Shown here: positions 55,729 to 63,918 of the stretch, piece after piece
Layout: each line of letters begins with the position of its first letter
Numbering within the stretch: the first letter of the stretch is position 1
Source: Mannheimia cairinae
GTDB lineage: Bacteria; Pseudomonadota; Gammaproteobacteria; Enterobacterales; Pasteurellaceae
Length of the DNA: 64,000 nucleotides
Direction of reading: 5' to 3'
Assembly (NCBI RefSeq): GCF_028649535.1
Contig: NZ_JAQSJE010000007.1
Coordinates: 156,644-220,643 of the forward strand
Notes under the pieces: model-generated
What the model saw: only the letters and a program-made list of their open reading frames with translations
Database searches by the model: none
What the model was told of the DNA's origin: nothing
Translations under genes and position numbers: made by a program

Positions 55729-56651
55729 TGTATTTTATGCTGGGGAATATTGCTTTTGAGCCGGTGGATTTAACCGAATTTAGCGAGCAACATACCGCTG
55801 AATTTGCCGAACACGCGGTGTTGAAAGGTAAACCTCGTTTACAGGCAATGGGCGAAAAACTCAATGAGTTGAGTTTTGCTATTCGGCTGCATCATAAAAT
55901 CGGGGGCGTTGAAAGCCGTTATCAAGCCTTGCTGTCGGCAAAAGCTAAACAGGAGGCGTTGGCTTTAATTTGGGGCAGTAAGTATAAAGGTAATTATGTG
56001 ATCGTAGATATTTCCTCAACCACATTATTCACCGATGGTAAAGGTAATGCCCTTGCCCGAGAGATGCAAATCAGCCTAAAAGAGTTTGTCTGTGATAATG
56101 ACGGTGGTTTGTTGGGAGAGGCATTAAATTTTGGTAGTAATTCATTACTAGGCTCTATTTTGCCAAGCGGTGCAGTATCCGCCTTTTCTAAGGCAAAAAC
56201 GGCGATTAATCGTGGTGTAGAGCTTTATAACCGAGGTAAGCGGTTGATTGATGAAGTACAAAACACCGTTGCAGTAATTCGTCAGTTGAAAAACGACCCA
56301 TCAACAGCATTAGCTTATTTACCCAGTGTATTGGGTAATTTAGATGGTGCGTTAGGGAGTTTTCGAGAGATTACCGGGTTTGCCAGCGTGTTGGGAGATT
56401 TGCACGCAATGTTACCGGCTGCGGTGAGATTTAGCCAAGAAGTTGGTGGGATTTATGCAGATCTTGAATCAATGAAAAATAGTTTGAGTAATGCCGAAAG
56501 TGGTAATGATTGGGCGAATTGGGTTGTACCGGCAGATAATGCCTTATCAAGCGTATCAGAGAGTTTTGATAACCTTGCAAAACCGGTAGCAGAAATGACC
56601 GCTTGGATTGTGTTGCGAACTGATGAAACATCAGAGGTGGAAAATGGCTGA
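55728..56651 (+). CDS. Tail protein, P2 gpU-like with long C-terminal extension
   Basis: 307 residues. The first 130 match the P2 gpU family: MLGNIAFEPVDLTEFSEQHTAEFAEHAVLKGKPRLQAMG, FAIRLHHKIGGVESRYQALL, VIVDISSTTLFTDGKG and ALAREMQISLKEF. The remaining ~170 residues are helical with no P2 counterpart; P2 gpU is about 160 residues. The extension may have come from a fusion with a DNA-circularisation-like tail protein. Confidence 0.85.
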   Translation: MYFMLGNIAFEPVDLTEFSEQHTAEFAEHAVLKGKPRLQAMGEKLNELSFAIRLHHKIGGVESRYQALLSAKAKQEALALIWGSKYKGNYVIVDISSTTLFTDGKGNALAREMQISLKEFVCDNDGGLLGEALNFGSNSLLGSILPSGAVSAFSKAKTAINRGVELYNRGKRLIDEVQNTVAVIRQLKNDPSTALAYLPSVLGNLDGALGSFREITGFASVLGDLHAMLPAAVRFSQEVGGIYADLESMKNSLSNAESGNDWANWVVPADNALSSVSESFDNLAKPVAEMTAWIVLRTDETSEVENG

Positions 56652-56874
56652 AACATTGCTTAAACACATTGTGAAACAAGGTGAGCGTTGGGATAACTTG
56701 AGTTATCAATACTACGGTAATGCATTTGAATATGGACGTATTATAGATGCTAATCCGCATATTAGCTTTTGTGAGGTATTGCCGACAGGAGCTGTTATTT
56801 ATATCCCTGTGCTGAATGTGAAGCCAACCAATAATGAAAATATGCCACCGTGGTTAAGGGGGGCTGATGAGTAA
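56644..56874 (+). CDS. Tail protein X, LysM-type (P2 gpX-like)
   Basis: 76 residues from ATG 56644 (AGAGGTGG upstream), overlapping gpU by 8 bases. One LysM-like domain: HIVKQGERWDNLSYQYYGNAFEYGRIIDANPHI and LPTGAVIYIPVL. P2 gpX is about the same length (67). Confidence 0.9.
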   Translation: MAETLLKHIVKQGERWDNLSYQYYGNAFEYGRIIDANPHISFCEVLPTGAVIYIPVLNVKPTNNENMPPWLRGADE

Positions 56875-57931
56875 TGTACCAAAACCCGACTTCTCGCTGT
56901 TTTATGAGAAAACCAACATTACGGCTGATATTGAGCCGCATTTGGTACAGCTGATCTACACAGACCATCTTGAAGGGCAATCAGACGAGCTGACGGTGGA
57001 GTTTGAAGATATTAGCGGTAAATGGATTCGTCAATGGTTCCCCACTCAAGGGGATAAATTACGAGCAGCGATTGGCTATAAAGATAATGTATTAACGGAT
57101 ATTGGGGAATTTGAAATTGATGAGGTGGAATATAGCTATAAACCCTCAACCATTAACTTAAAAGCCCTTAGCACCGGCATTAGCAAAGCTAACCGCACCT
57201 TAAAACCCAAAGCCTATGAAAACACAACTCTGGCTCAGGTGGTAGCAAAGGTTGCTGATAACCTGAAATTAAAGGTAGTCGGTAAGATTAAAGCGATCCC
57301 AATTAAACGCATTACTCAATATCAAGAGCGAGACGTGGAATTTTTAGCACGACTTGCCCGGGAGTATCACCATAGCTTTAAAATTGTCGGTAATCAGTTG
57401 GTGTTTACTGATAAAAGTGAATTGGGACAAAGTGAGCCGGTGTTGATTTTGGAAGAGCAAGATACCCTCTCTCTGCGTTTGCGTGACCGTATCAAAGATA
57501 CCGCAAAAGCCGTGGAAATCAGCGGCTATGATACAAGCGGTAAAAAAGTAGTGAAAAAACGCAAAAAAGCAAAAGCGTTGCGGGAGAATATCAAGCAAGC
57601 AAAAGCGGCAAGCGAAGATACGTTGAAAATCGTAGCACGAGGCGAGTCCCAAGAACAGATTGAAGCACGGGGCGAAGCGGCTCTTGCCGAGCAAAATGAA
57701 GATCAGTCTGCGGGTGATATTGAGTTAATCGGCAACCCGAAATTAGTTGCCGGAGCAACGATTTTATTGCGTAACTTGGGCGTGTTTAGTGGCAAGTATC
57801 TGATTAAATCGTCACGCCATACGATTAGCCGTAATGGTGGCTATACTACTCATATTGAGGTCAGAATGTTGGAATTTATCGCTGATGATTTAATCACATT
57901 AGGTATGGAGGCAACCAATGCAGACCCATAA
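56867..57931 (+). CDS. Baseplate hub protein (P2 gpD-like)
   Basis: 354 residues, late-control-protein-D family, structurally the T4 gp27 hub. FSLFYEKTNITADIEPHLVQLIYTDHLEGQSDELTVEFED, RITQYQERDVEFLARLAREYHHSFKIVGNQLVF, GYDTSGKKVVKKR and the C-terminal SSRHTISRNGGYTTHIEVRM. It overlaps its neighbours by 8 and 14 bases. Confidence 0.92.
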   Translation: MSNVPKPDFSLFYEKTNITADIEPHLVQLIYTDHLEGQSDELTVEFEDISGKWIRQWFPTQGDKLRAAIGYKDNVLTDIGEFEIDEVEYSYKPSTINLKALSTGISKANRTLKPKAYENTTLAQVVAKVADNLKLKVVGKIKAIPIKRITQYQERDVEFLARLAREYHHSFKIVGNQLVFTDKSELGQSEPVLILEEQDTLSLRLRDRIKDTAKAVEISGYDTSGKKVVKKRKKAKALRENIKQAKAASEDTLKIVARGESQEQIEARGEAALAEQNEDQSAGDIELIGNPKLVAGATILLRNLGVFSGKYLIKSSRHTISRNGGYTTHIEVRMLEFIADDLITLGMEATNADP

Positions 57932-58472
57932 TTTCGGGGCGACCTATCAGGAAGGGATTGTGTCAGCAGTTGATCCGAAAACTCACAAGGTACGGTGTAA
58001 AATCCCTGCTCTTGAAGATTTGGAAACCGCTTGGCTTTCGTTCCTTACCCCTAATGCCGGTGGCAATCAGTTTTACTGCTTGCCGGATAAGGGCGAGTTA
58101 GTGGCAATATTACTTGACCATCAAGGCGAAGGTGGTTGTGTATTAGGGGCAATTTACAACGAGCAAGACCCAACACCGGTTGCTGATAGTGATTTGTGGG
58201 TTAAGAAATTTAGCAATGGTACAGAAATTTCGCACAATCGCAAGACGGGCGATGTGGTGGTGAGTACAAGTGGTCATTTAACCGCAACAGCCAAAGGTGG
58301 AGCCACGATTAATGCGGATACAACCGTGAATGGCTCATTACACACCACGGGCAAAATCACTTCAGATGTTGAAGTATCTGCTCCTAAAGTAAAACAAGGC
58401 AGCATTGAACTCGGCACACATACCCACAGTGGCGTTGAAAGTGGAAATAAATTCTCCGGCACACCTCGTTAA
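57918..58472 (+). CDS. Baseplate spike protein V
   Basis: 184 residues of the gpV/gp45 spike family. OB-fold start (YQEGIVSAVDPKTHKVRCKIPALEDLETAWLSFLTPNAGG), DKGELVAILLDHQGEGGCVLGAIYNEQDP, beta-helix (TKGG-like repeats TAKGGATINADTTVNGSLHTTGKITSDVEV), and a tip with HTHSG, the HxH motif that binds the iron ion at the spike apex. Confidence 0.92.
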   Translation: MQTHNFGATYQEGIVSAVDPKTHKVRCKIPALEDLETAWLSFLTPNAGGNQFYCLPDKGELVAILLDHQGEGGCVLGAIYNEQDPTPVADSDLWVKKFSNGTEISHNRKTGDVVVSTSGHLTATAKGGATINADTTVNGSLHTTGKITSDVEVSAPKVKQGSIELGTHTHSGVESGNKFSGTPR

Positions 58473-58478
58473 ATAATC

Positions 58479-58531
58479 TTTAAACCTGTTTAAAATCCAT
58501 TTTAAAGATAGCCCTGTATCATCAGGGCTAT
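58479..58531 (+). promoter_or_regulatory. Phased TTTAAA array and hairpin over the gpW start
   Basis: TTTAAA at 58479, 58489 and 58501. Then ATAGCCCTG (58508-58516) pairs perfectly with CAGGGCTAT (58523-58531). The ATG of the next gene (58530) begins in the last two bases of the 3' arm, and no other ribosome site than CAGGG is present. Confidence 0.7.
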
Positions 58532-58895
58532 GAATAGACAACACTCAATTCAATCAACCCACTGGCAACTTGCCCCATCAACCGATACTGCTGAGGTGGT
58601 GCAAGGCATTGATGATATTCATCTCTGTATTGCCAATATCCTTTCAATTCAAAAAGGCACGGATATTTTACGCCCTGAATTTGGCTCAGACCATTTTCAA
58701 TATATCGACTACCCGGAAGATGTTGCTATACCAAATTTTGTGCGAGAAATCACAACCGCCCTGCAAAAATGGGAAAAGCGGATTGAGATTGAAGAGGTGA
58801 TTGTAGAGGGAGAAGCTCCACATTTTACTTTTACCGTGATGTGGCACTTAACCGATGATATTTACCGTGAAATCTACCGTACAACTGTAGGCTAA
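58530..58895 (+). CDS. Baseplate wedge protein W (gp25 family)
   Basis: 121 residues; GPW/gp25 fold: VVQGIDDIHLCIANILSIQKGTDILRPEFGSDHFQYIDYP, PNFVREITTALQKWEKRIEIEEVIVEG. Start overlaps a strong hairpin; an alternative start inside the protein is not supported. gpJ follows after 5 bases. Confidence 0.92.
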   Translation: MNRQHSIQSTHWQLAPSTDTAEVVQGIDDIHLCIANILSIQKGTDILRPEFGSDHFQYIDYPEDVAIPNFVREITTALQKWEKRIEIEEVIVEGEAPHFTFTVMWHLTDDIYREIYRTTVG

Positions 58896-58900
58896 ACATA

Positions 58901-59905
58901 ATGACCGAACCAATCAAAATTATTGACGAAGATGTGAAAACGGTGCTTGCCGAAGCGATTGCCGATTACGAAAAACGCACCGGCAAAACGCTTCAACCGG
59001 CACACATTGAACGCTCCATTATTCAAACTTATGCCTACCGTGAGCAGTTATTACGCAAAGGTATTAACCATGCCTTTTTACAAACTTTTCCGCAATTTGC
59101 AACGGGGATTGCTTTGGATTTGTGTGGTGAGACTTTTGGTTGTTATCGGTTACAGGCTAAACCTGCACGTACGTTACTACGGTTTACGGTAAGTGGCGAG
59201 CATACCTCTATTGTTATCCCGAAAGGCACGCAAGTCTCTGTTGATGATGAGCTGTTTTTCAGTACCTTAAATGATGAGGTCATTACACCGCTTATCTCTT
59301 ATGTGGAAGTTGAGGCGGAATGTAACCGTATCGGCACGGTTGGTAATGGCTGGGAGATTGGACGAATCAAAAAGCTCAAAACTCCTCTCGAAACAATTTA
59401 CAAGGTGATAGTAGAAAACCGAGACCATCCAAGCGGTGGGTTAATGCGGGAAGAAGATGAAACTTACCGTAAGCGAATTTTAGCTGCACCGGAAGCCTTT
59501 AGTAACTGTGGCTCTATTGCCGCTTATGATTACCATGTCCGCTCTGTCTCGCAAGATATTGCTGATGTGAACATTTCTACGCCTCGTGGCGGATTAGTGC
59601 GGATTGCGGTGCTAGCTAAAAACGGGTTACCCGATACCCGATTGCTTGAGGATATAAAAAAACACGTCAGTGCCGAACGGTTACGTCCGCTTTGCGATAC
59701 GGTTGAGGTAATCAAGCCAACAGAACGTCGTTATCAAATTACTGCTCGTTTAACATTGTTAGAGGGGTATCGCGAAGATTTGGTGAAAACCCAAGCCCGA
59801 GAGGCATTACAACTCTATTTATCTGATAAAACCAAAAAACTCGGCTTAGATATTGTACCTTCAGCCATCATTGCCGCCTTAAGAGTCGAGGGGTTTACGA
59901 TGTGA
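58901..59905 (+). CDS. Baseplate protein J
   Basis: 334 residues, Baseplate_J family. LLRKGINHAFLQTFPQFATGIALDLCGETFGCYRLQAKPARTLLRF, PKGTQVSVDDELFFST, ENRDHPSGGLMREEDETYRKRILAAPEAFSNCGSIAAYDYHVRSVS and a C-terminal PSAIIAALRVEGFTM. It ends in ATGTGA, with a GTG that could start a small coupled gene. Confidence 0.92.
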   Translation: MTEPIKIIDEDVKTVLAEAIADYEKRTGKTLQPAHIERSIIQTYAYREQLLRKGINHAFLQTFPQFATGIALDLCGETFGCYRLQAKPARTLLRFTVSGEHTSIVIPKGTQVSVDDELFFSTLNDEVITPLISYVEVEAECNRIGTVGNGWEIGRIKKLKTPLETIYKVIVENRDHPSGGLMREEDETYRKRILAAPEAFSNCGSIAAYDYHVRSVSQDIADVNISTPRGGLVRIAVLAKNGLPDTRLLEDIKKHVSAERLRPLCDTVEVIKPTERRYQITARLTLLEGYREDLVKTQAREALQLYLSDKTKKLGLDIVPSAIIAALRVEGFTM

Positions 59906-60003
59906 ATTTAATTCAGCCGGGCAAAACCATTATCAACGAAACTGAATGGGCGAACTGTACAGCAATCAGCGTAGAAGTTGAAGAGGAACGCAGTAATGGC
60001 TAA
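59902..60003 (+). CDS. Possible 33-residue coupled peptide between J and I
   Basis: GTG 59902 overlaps the gpJ stop (GTGA). The frame encodes NLIQPGKTIINETEWANCTA and an acidic end, stopping at 60001-60003, so it overlaps the I start by 8 bases. The overlaps on both sides suggest translation. It could also be a remnant or just a bridge for re-initiation. Confidence 0.4.
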   Translation: MNLIQPGKTIINETEWANCTAISVEVEEERSNG

Positions 60004-60562
60004 TTTGCAATATGCTGACATTATTGTGCGAGACCTTAAATATAAGGCATTAGCGGACTTAAGCAAGAGGTTAAATTTGCTGGATACTTCGCAAATTATG
60101 ACCACGCTGGTGGATTTATTGGGCGATGAATGTATCCCTCTATTGGCAGAAAAATGGTCGGTGACCGGCTACGATGGCTTGTTGGTTGCCGATAGTGAAA
60201 ACTCGAAACGGGCGTTAATTAAAGGGGCGATCGAACTACACCGACTAAAAGGCACTCCGTGGTCAATTCGTGAGGTATTACGACGGTTAGGATTGGGTGA
60301 AATTGAGATTGATGAAGGGCTGAAAAACAGACTGTATGAAAATACCACAGTAACCGCTATCCCTCAAAATGAACGTTGGGCATATTATGCAATTCGACTC
60401 AGTAATCCGATTACCAATGAACAAGCTCGTAATATCCGTAAGGTATTACGCAATTTTGCTCCAGCACGTTGCTCTCTCGCCGTTTTAGATTATAAAGCCG
60501 CACCAATACGATACAACAACAAAGCAACCTATAACGGCACATATAACCACGGCTCAAGTTAA
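59996..60562 (+). CDS. Tail protein I (P2 gpI-like)
   Basis: 188 residues from ATG 59996 (GAGGAA upstream; an ATG at 59978 is less well placed). Phage_tail_P2_I family: CIPLLAEKWSVTGYDGLLVADSENSKRALIKGAIELHRLKGTPWSIREVLRRLGLGEIEI and WAYYAIRLSNPIT. It forms the baseplate part that connects to the fibres. Confidence 0.9.
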   Translation: MANLQYADIIVRDLKYKALADLSKRLNLLDTSQIMTTLVDLLGDECIPLLAEKWSVTGYDGLLVADSENSKRALIKGAIELHRLKGTPWSIREVLRRLGLGEIEIDEGLKNRLYENTTVTAIPQNERWAYYAIRLSNPITNEQARNIRKVLRNFAPARCSLAVLDYKAAPIRYNNKATYNGTYNHGSS

Positions 60563-60571
60563 GGATAAATT

Positions 60572-62635
60572 ATGGCAGGCGTACAAGAAACCGCACAGTG
60601 GGAAAACCACGTTTATCGAATTGAAGAAAACGACCCCGTACACGGAGGAGAAAATGGTGTAACCAATAAGCCGATTAAGCATTTGGCAAACCGCACGCTT
60701 TATTTGCGTAAATTACTCACCGAGGCAGGGCAACGCATTAACCCGAAAAAGATCACTGCAACCACTCGTAATAGTAATGATTTAACCGGGCATACCCACG
60801 AGATTGACCTTGCCAGCCTGACGACTAAGGGCTTAGTACAGCTGACTAATGATACTGGTTTAGATAGCGAATCACTTGCCCTTACTGCTAAAGCTGGTAA
60901 AGCAATTGCTCAATCTCTTGCTCAGACAAGATTAGATATGACAAGTGGGCTGAATCAAAAGGTCAATAAAACAGATATTAGTAATGCCGTAAACTCCAGT
61001 AGTCAAACCACTGTAGCAAGCTCACAAGCGGTTAAAACCGCATATGATAAAGGGGTTGAGGCTAAGACTGCAGCAGACGTAGCTCAACGTGCAGCTAACG
61101 CTAAACAATCACCGGCAACTACGTTATCAGGTTATGGTATTACTGATGCTGCTTTAACCAAGGCATTAACAACCGAAAATCTTAATTTGATAACCACCCC
61201 GGGTTTATATGGGCAAGGAGCAAACGCAAATGCGACAACTCAACGTAATTATCCTGATACCAAAGCGGGGGCATTGCAGGTAATTAACTCGGCTTATGGG
61301 GTAATGCAGACCTATATTACTTATGATACTCGCTATATGTTTGTGCGTAACCAAGCTACATCGGGTTGGAGTGATTGGGTAAGGATTGATGGGTTGGATA
61401 AATTGCCTATTACAGGCGGGACATTGTTAGGTAATCTAACAATCCAAGGTGGTAGCGATTACAATAGTATTATGCACTACAACACCTCCGGTAAATATAC
61501 TCTAACACAAGGTTCTCCAGATGGCTCAACGAATTTTTATGCGGTTGCTTATTTCGATTCATCGGGCAACCGGGAATATGGTGCATTTTTTCCAAAATCT
61601 GGAACTACTGAGTTTGTAGCATATCAGAGTTGGGTGAATAGTGTTATTGGTAACTACATTCTCAACTCTAAAAGATCAAACTCTACGAATAGCACTAGAA
61701 CAGATACAGTAGCGACTAGTGCTGCGGTTAAAGCTGCTTACGATAAAGGTGCTGAGGCTAAAGCTGCAGCAGACGCTGCTCAACACACAGCTGATGCCAA
61801 GCAATCTCCGGCAACGACGTTATCCGGTTACGGCATTACTGATGCTGCTTTAACCAAGGCATTAACAACCGAAAATCTTAATTTGATAACCACCCCGGGT
61901 TTATATGGGCAAGGAGCAAACGCAAATGCGACAACTCAACGTAATTATCCTGATACCAAAGCGGGGGCATTGCAGGTAATTAACTCGGCTTATGGGGTAA
62001 TGCAGACCTATATTACTTATGATACTCGCTATATGTTTGTGCGTAACCAAGCTACGTCGGGTTGGAGTGATTGGGTAAGGATTGATGGGTTGGATAAACT
62101 GCCTATTACAGGTGGTACATTATTGGGCAATTTGGTGGTTAATAGCGGGGATTGGTCAAAGATTGCATTGCTAAATAACTCGGGCAAGCAATTAATTGTT
62201 GAGGCAACCCCTGACAGCTCATCCAATATAGGTAATATTGTTTACCGCGGAGCAACCAATCAAAATGAGGCAGCAATAAATATCCCACGCAAAAATGGGA
62301 CAATGGCCTTGGATGGGGATATCTATCATAAAAATAGATATAGATATACCGCATACCCAAGACATTATCATGGCGCGGAGGTGTACAAAATCCCTATGTC
62401 TGATGCAGGTGGGTTAATGATTGTAACGTTAAGAGCTGATGTTTGTGGGCGTACCACGCTAAATCTGCCGGAGTCGTTTAAGGCTGCAAATTATAGTGTT
62501 GTAGCTAATGATGTTGGTGGGGGGCGCATTGTGTTAAGCGCTAATAGAGCAAGTGGTAGTCAGATTACGGTAATAGGTGTTGATGGTAGAGATGCCACAG
62601 CATCTATACAATGTATTGGCTGGGTTGATTTTTAG
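60572..62635 (+). CDS. Tail fibre protein with internal duplication
   Basis: 687 residues. N-terminal attachment part: WENHVYRIEENDPVHGGENGVTNKPIKHLANRTLYLRKLL, then GHTHEIDLASLTTKGLVQL and repeats ASSQAVKTAYDKGVEAKTAADVAQ. A block of about 128 residues (around 152-280 and 384-512; 232 residues apart) occurs twice, nearly identical in its second two thirds (GYGITDAALTKALTTENLNLITTPGLYG onward). C-terminal receptor part ends in a TASIQCIGWVDF. Mu's invertible fibre segment has no counterpart here. Confidence 0.9.
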   Translation: MAGVQETAQWENHVYRIEENDPVHGGENGVTNKPIKHLANRTLYLRKLLTEAGQRINPKKITATTRNSNDLTGHTHEIDLASLTTKGLVQLTNDTGLDSESLALTAKAGKAIAQSLAQTRLDMTSGLNQKVNKTDISNAVNSSSQTTVASSQAVKTAYDKGVEAKTAADVAQRAANAKQSPATTLSGYGITDAALTKALTTENLNLITTPGLYGQGANANATTQRNYPDTKAGALQVINSAYGVMQTYITYDTRYMFVRNQATSGWSDWVRIDGLDKLPITGGTLLGNLTIQGGSDYNSIMHYNTSGKYTLTQGSPDGSTNFYAVAYFDSSGNREYGAFFPKSGTTEFVAYQSWVNSVIGNYILNSKRSNSTNSTRTDTVATSAAVKAAYDKGAEAKAAADAAQHTADAKQSPATTLSGYGITDAALTKALTTENLNLITTPGLYGQGANANATTQRNYPDTKAGALQVINSAYGVMQTYITYDTRYMFVRNQATSGWSDWVRIDGLDKLPITGGTLLGNLVVNSGDWSKIALLNNSGKQLIVEATPDSSSNIGNIVYRGATNQNEAAINIPRKNGTMALDGDIYHKNRYRYTAYPRHYHGAEVYKIPMSDAGGLMIVTLRADVCGRTTLNLPESFKAANYSVVANDVGGGRIVLSANRASGSQITVIGVDGRDATASIQCIGWVDF
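61027..62107 (+). repeat. Direct repeat inside the tail fibre gene (696 bp apart)
   Basis: 61027-61411 and 61723-62107. The first ~110 bp of the two copies differ at many positions, but from 61139/61835 to about 61394/62090 I find only one difference (A at 61350, G at 62046 or next to it). The sharp change in divergence points to recent gene conversion. Confidence 0.85.
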
Positions 62636-62652
62636 AGTTTAGGGTGTGAAAA

Positions 62653-63285
62653 ATGAAAATGTACAACATTGAGCAAGGGGTTTTTGATGATCATCCAAGT
62701 GATAGTATTACCCCTGATGGTTGGTATGCCATTAATTCCGAGGATGAGATTAATGCAATATCAGAGAGCGTGACTGGTGGTGGTATGGTTTGGGTTGAGG
62801 GGGGCTGCATCAAAACATCAGGCAAAGCTCCAAGCCCATATCATGAGTGGCAAGATGGGCAATGGGTATTATCAGCAACTTTACAAGCGGCCAAAAAAGC
62901 TGAAGATATTGCAAAGGTTCGAGAGGCAATCAACGCCTTGCGTGACAGTAAAATCAATGGTGGAGTGTATGTTGAGGCAGTGGGTAAATGGATTGATACC
63001 GATGCCACCGCCGAACGTAATATCTTATCGGTCAAAGCAAGCTATGATTTATTTGGCGATATGGAGATTGCGTGGACCTGTGCAGATAACTCAATCCTGA
63101 TGATTGACAAGGCTAAATTGATGGTAATTTGGCAAGCCCTAATGCAAGCTAAGACAGACAATCACGCTAACGCATTACGCCATAAGGCAGCGGTTGAACA
63201 AATGGCAAACCCTTTAGAGTACGATTACTCTAAAGGTTGGACACAATGTTATCACGACTACCTCAAGGATCTAGGCAATGAGTAA
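62653..63285 (+). CDS. Fibre-assembly-like protein (DUF4376 type)
   Basis: 210 residues. N-terminal part MYNIEQGVFDDHPSDSITPDGWYAINSEDEINAI with HEWQDGQWVLSATLQ resembles fibre-assembly chaperones; the second half (REAINALRDSKINGGVYVEAVGKWIDTDATAERNILS and AWTCADNSI) is like DUF4376, found in genes behind phage fibres. It overlaps the next gene by 8 bases. A likely chaperone or fibre-associated protein. Confidence 0.75.
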   Translation: MKMYNIEQGVFDDHPSDSITPDGWYAINSEDEINAISESVTGGGMVWVEGGCIKTSGKAPSPYHEWQDGQWVLSATLQAAKKAEDIAKVREAINALRDSKINGGVYVEAVGKWIDTDATAERNILSVKASYDLFGDMEIAWTCADNSILMIDKAKLMVIWQALMQAKTDNHANALRHKAAVEQMANPLEYDYSKGWTQCYHDYLKDLGNE

Positions 63286-63754
63286 TAAAGTCTATCTTGC
63301 TCTCTACAAGGGCTACGGTGGTAGCCTGTATGACCGCCTAACGGATTGGATTATCCGCAAAGTGACCAAAGGCAAATACTCACATTGCGAGATTGCTGTA
63401 CAAAAAAGCGAGATTAAAGACCATTACCACCGAGAGGTATGGTATGAGTGCTATACCTCAAGCCCTCGTGATAGTGGTGTGCGACAAACAGTTATTAATC
63501 TTGATGACGGCAAATGGGATTTAATTGAGTTACCAAATGTCCACGAGCAGCAAATTAAAGCCCATTTTTCTGCAACAAATGGCAAGCCTTACGACTGGCG
63601 AGGTGTACTGGGGATTGTACTAAGCATTAAACAAAATCAGGATAAATATTTTTGTTCTGAGTGGTGTTTTAACTTAATCAAAAACAGTAATGAGGGCTGG
63701 CGATTTAGCCCAAATGACTTATCAGCAATATTGAGAGGTAAGCCAATGACATAG
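63278..63754 (+). CDS. Papain-like (NlpC/P60 or YiiX type) peptidase
   Basis: 158 residues. Begins VYLALYKGYGGSLYDRLTDWIIRKVTKGKYSHCEIAV with the histidine of the SHCE motif, and has YFCSEWCFNLI with a cysteine late in the chain: order His then Cys suggests the permuted YiiX-like group. It could trim the wall during DNA injection or act in lysis. Last gene of the prophage; no Com/Mom-like genes follow. Confidence 0.7.
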   Translation: MSNKVYLALYKGYGGSLYDRLTDWIIRKVTKGKYSHCEIAVQKSEIKDHYHREVWYECYTSSPRDSGVRQTVINLDDGKWDLIELPNVHEQQIKAHFSATNGKPYDWRGVLGIVLSIKQNQDKYFCSEWCFNLIKNSNEGWRFSPNDLSAILRGKPMT

Positions 63755-63778
63755 GTAAAATATAGCGACAGGGAGGGT

Positions 63779-63807
63779 GTTAGAGCCACCCAACCTGTTG
63801 GCTCAAC
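63779..63807. other. Stem-loop in the right-end noncoding region
   Basis: GTT-A-GAGCCA (63779-63788) pairs with TGGCTC-AAC (63799-63807) with one bulged A and a 10-nt loop. A second possible pairing is GGGTG/CACCC (63775-63779 with 63787-63791). No T run follows, so it is not an ordinary terminator. 63755-64000 has no gene. Confidence 0.5.
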
Positions 63808-63876
63808 GCATAGTTGTACAAACCTCTGCAAGCTATAACGGCAAGTATGAGGATAATATGGTTTATAAGTTCTAAA

Positions 63877-63912
63877 TTTAAACGCCCTTTAATGATGATT
63901 TAAAGGGCGTTT
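63877..63912. terminator. Right-end hairpin built on phased TTTAAA
   Basis: AAACGCCCTTTAA (63880-63892) pairs perfectly with TTAAAGGGCGTTT (63900-63912). TTTAAA hexamers at 63877 and 63899 and TTTAAT at 63888 follow an 11-bp step. A late-operon terminator, near the phage end. Confidence 0.75.
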
Positions 63913-63918
63913 GTTTAA

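Noticed and set aside
61027-62107. Invertible fibre segment or diversity-generating retroelement
   Set aside because: The repeats are direct, no invertase gene is present, and no reverse transcriptase or adenine-specific variation is seen.
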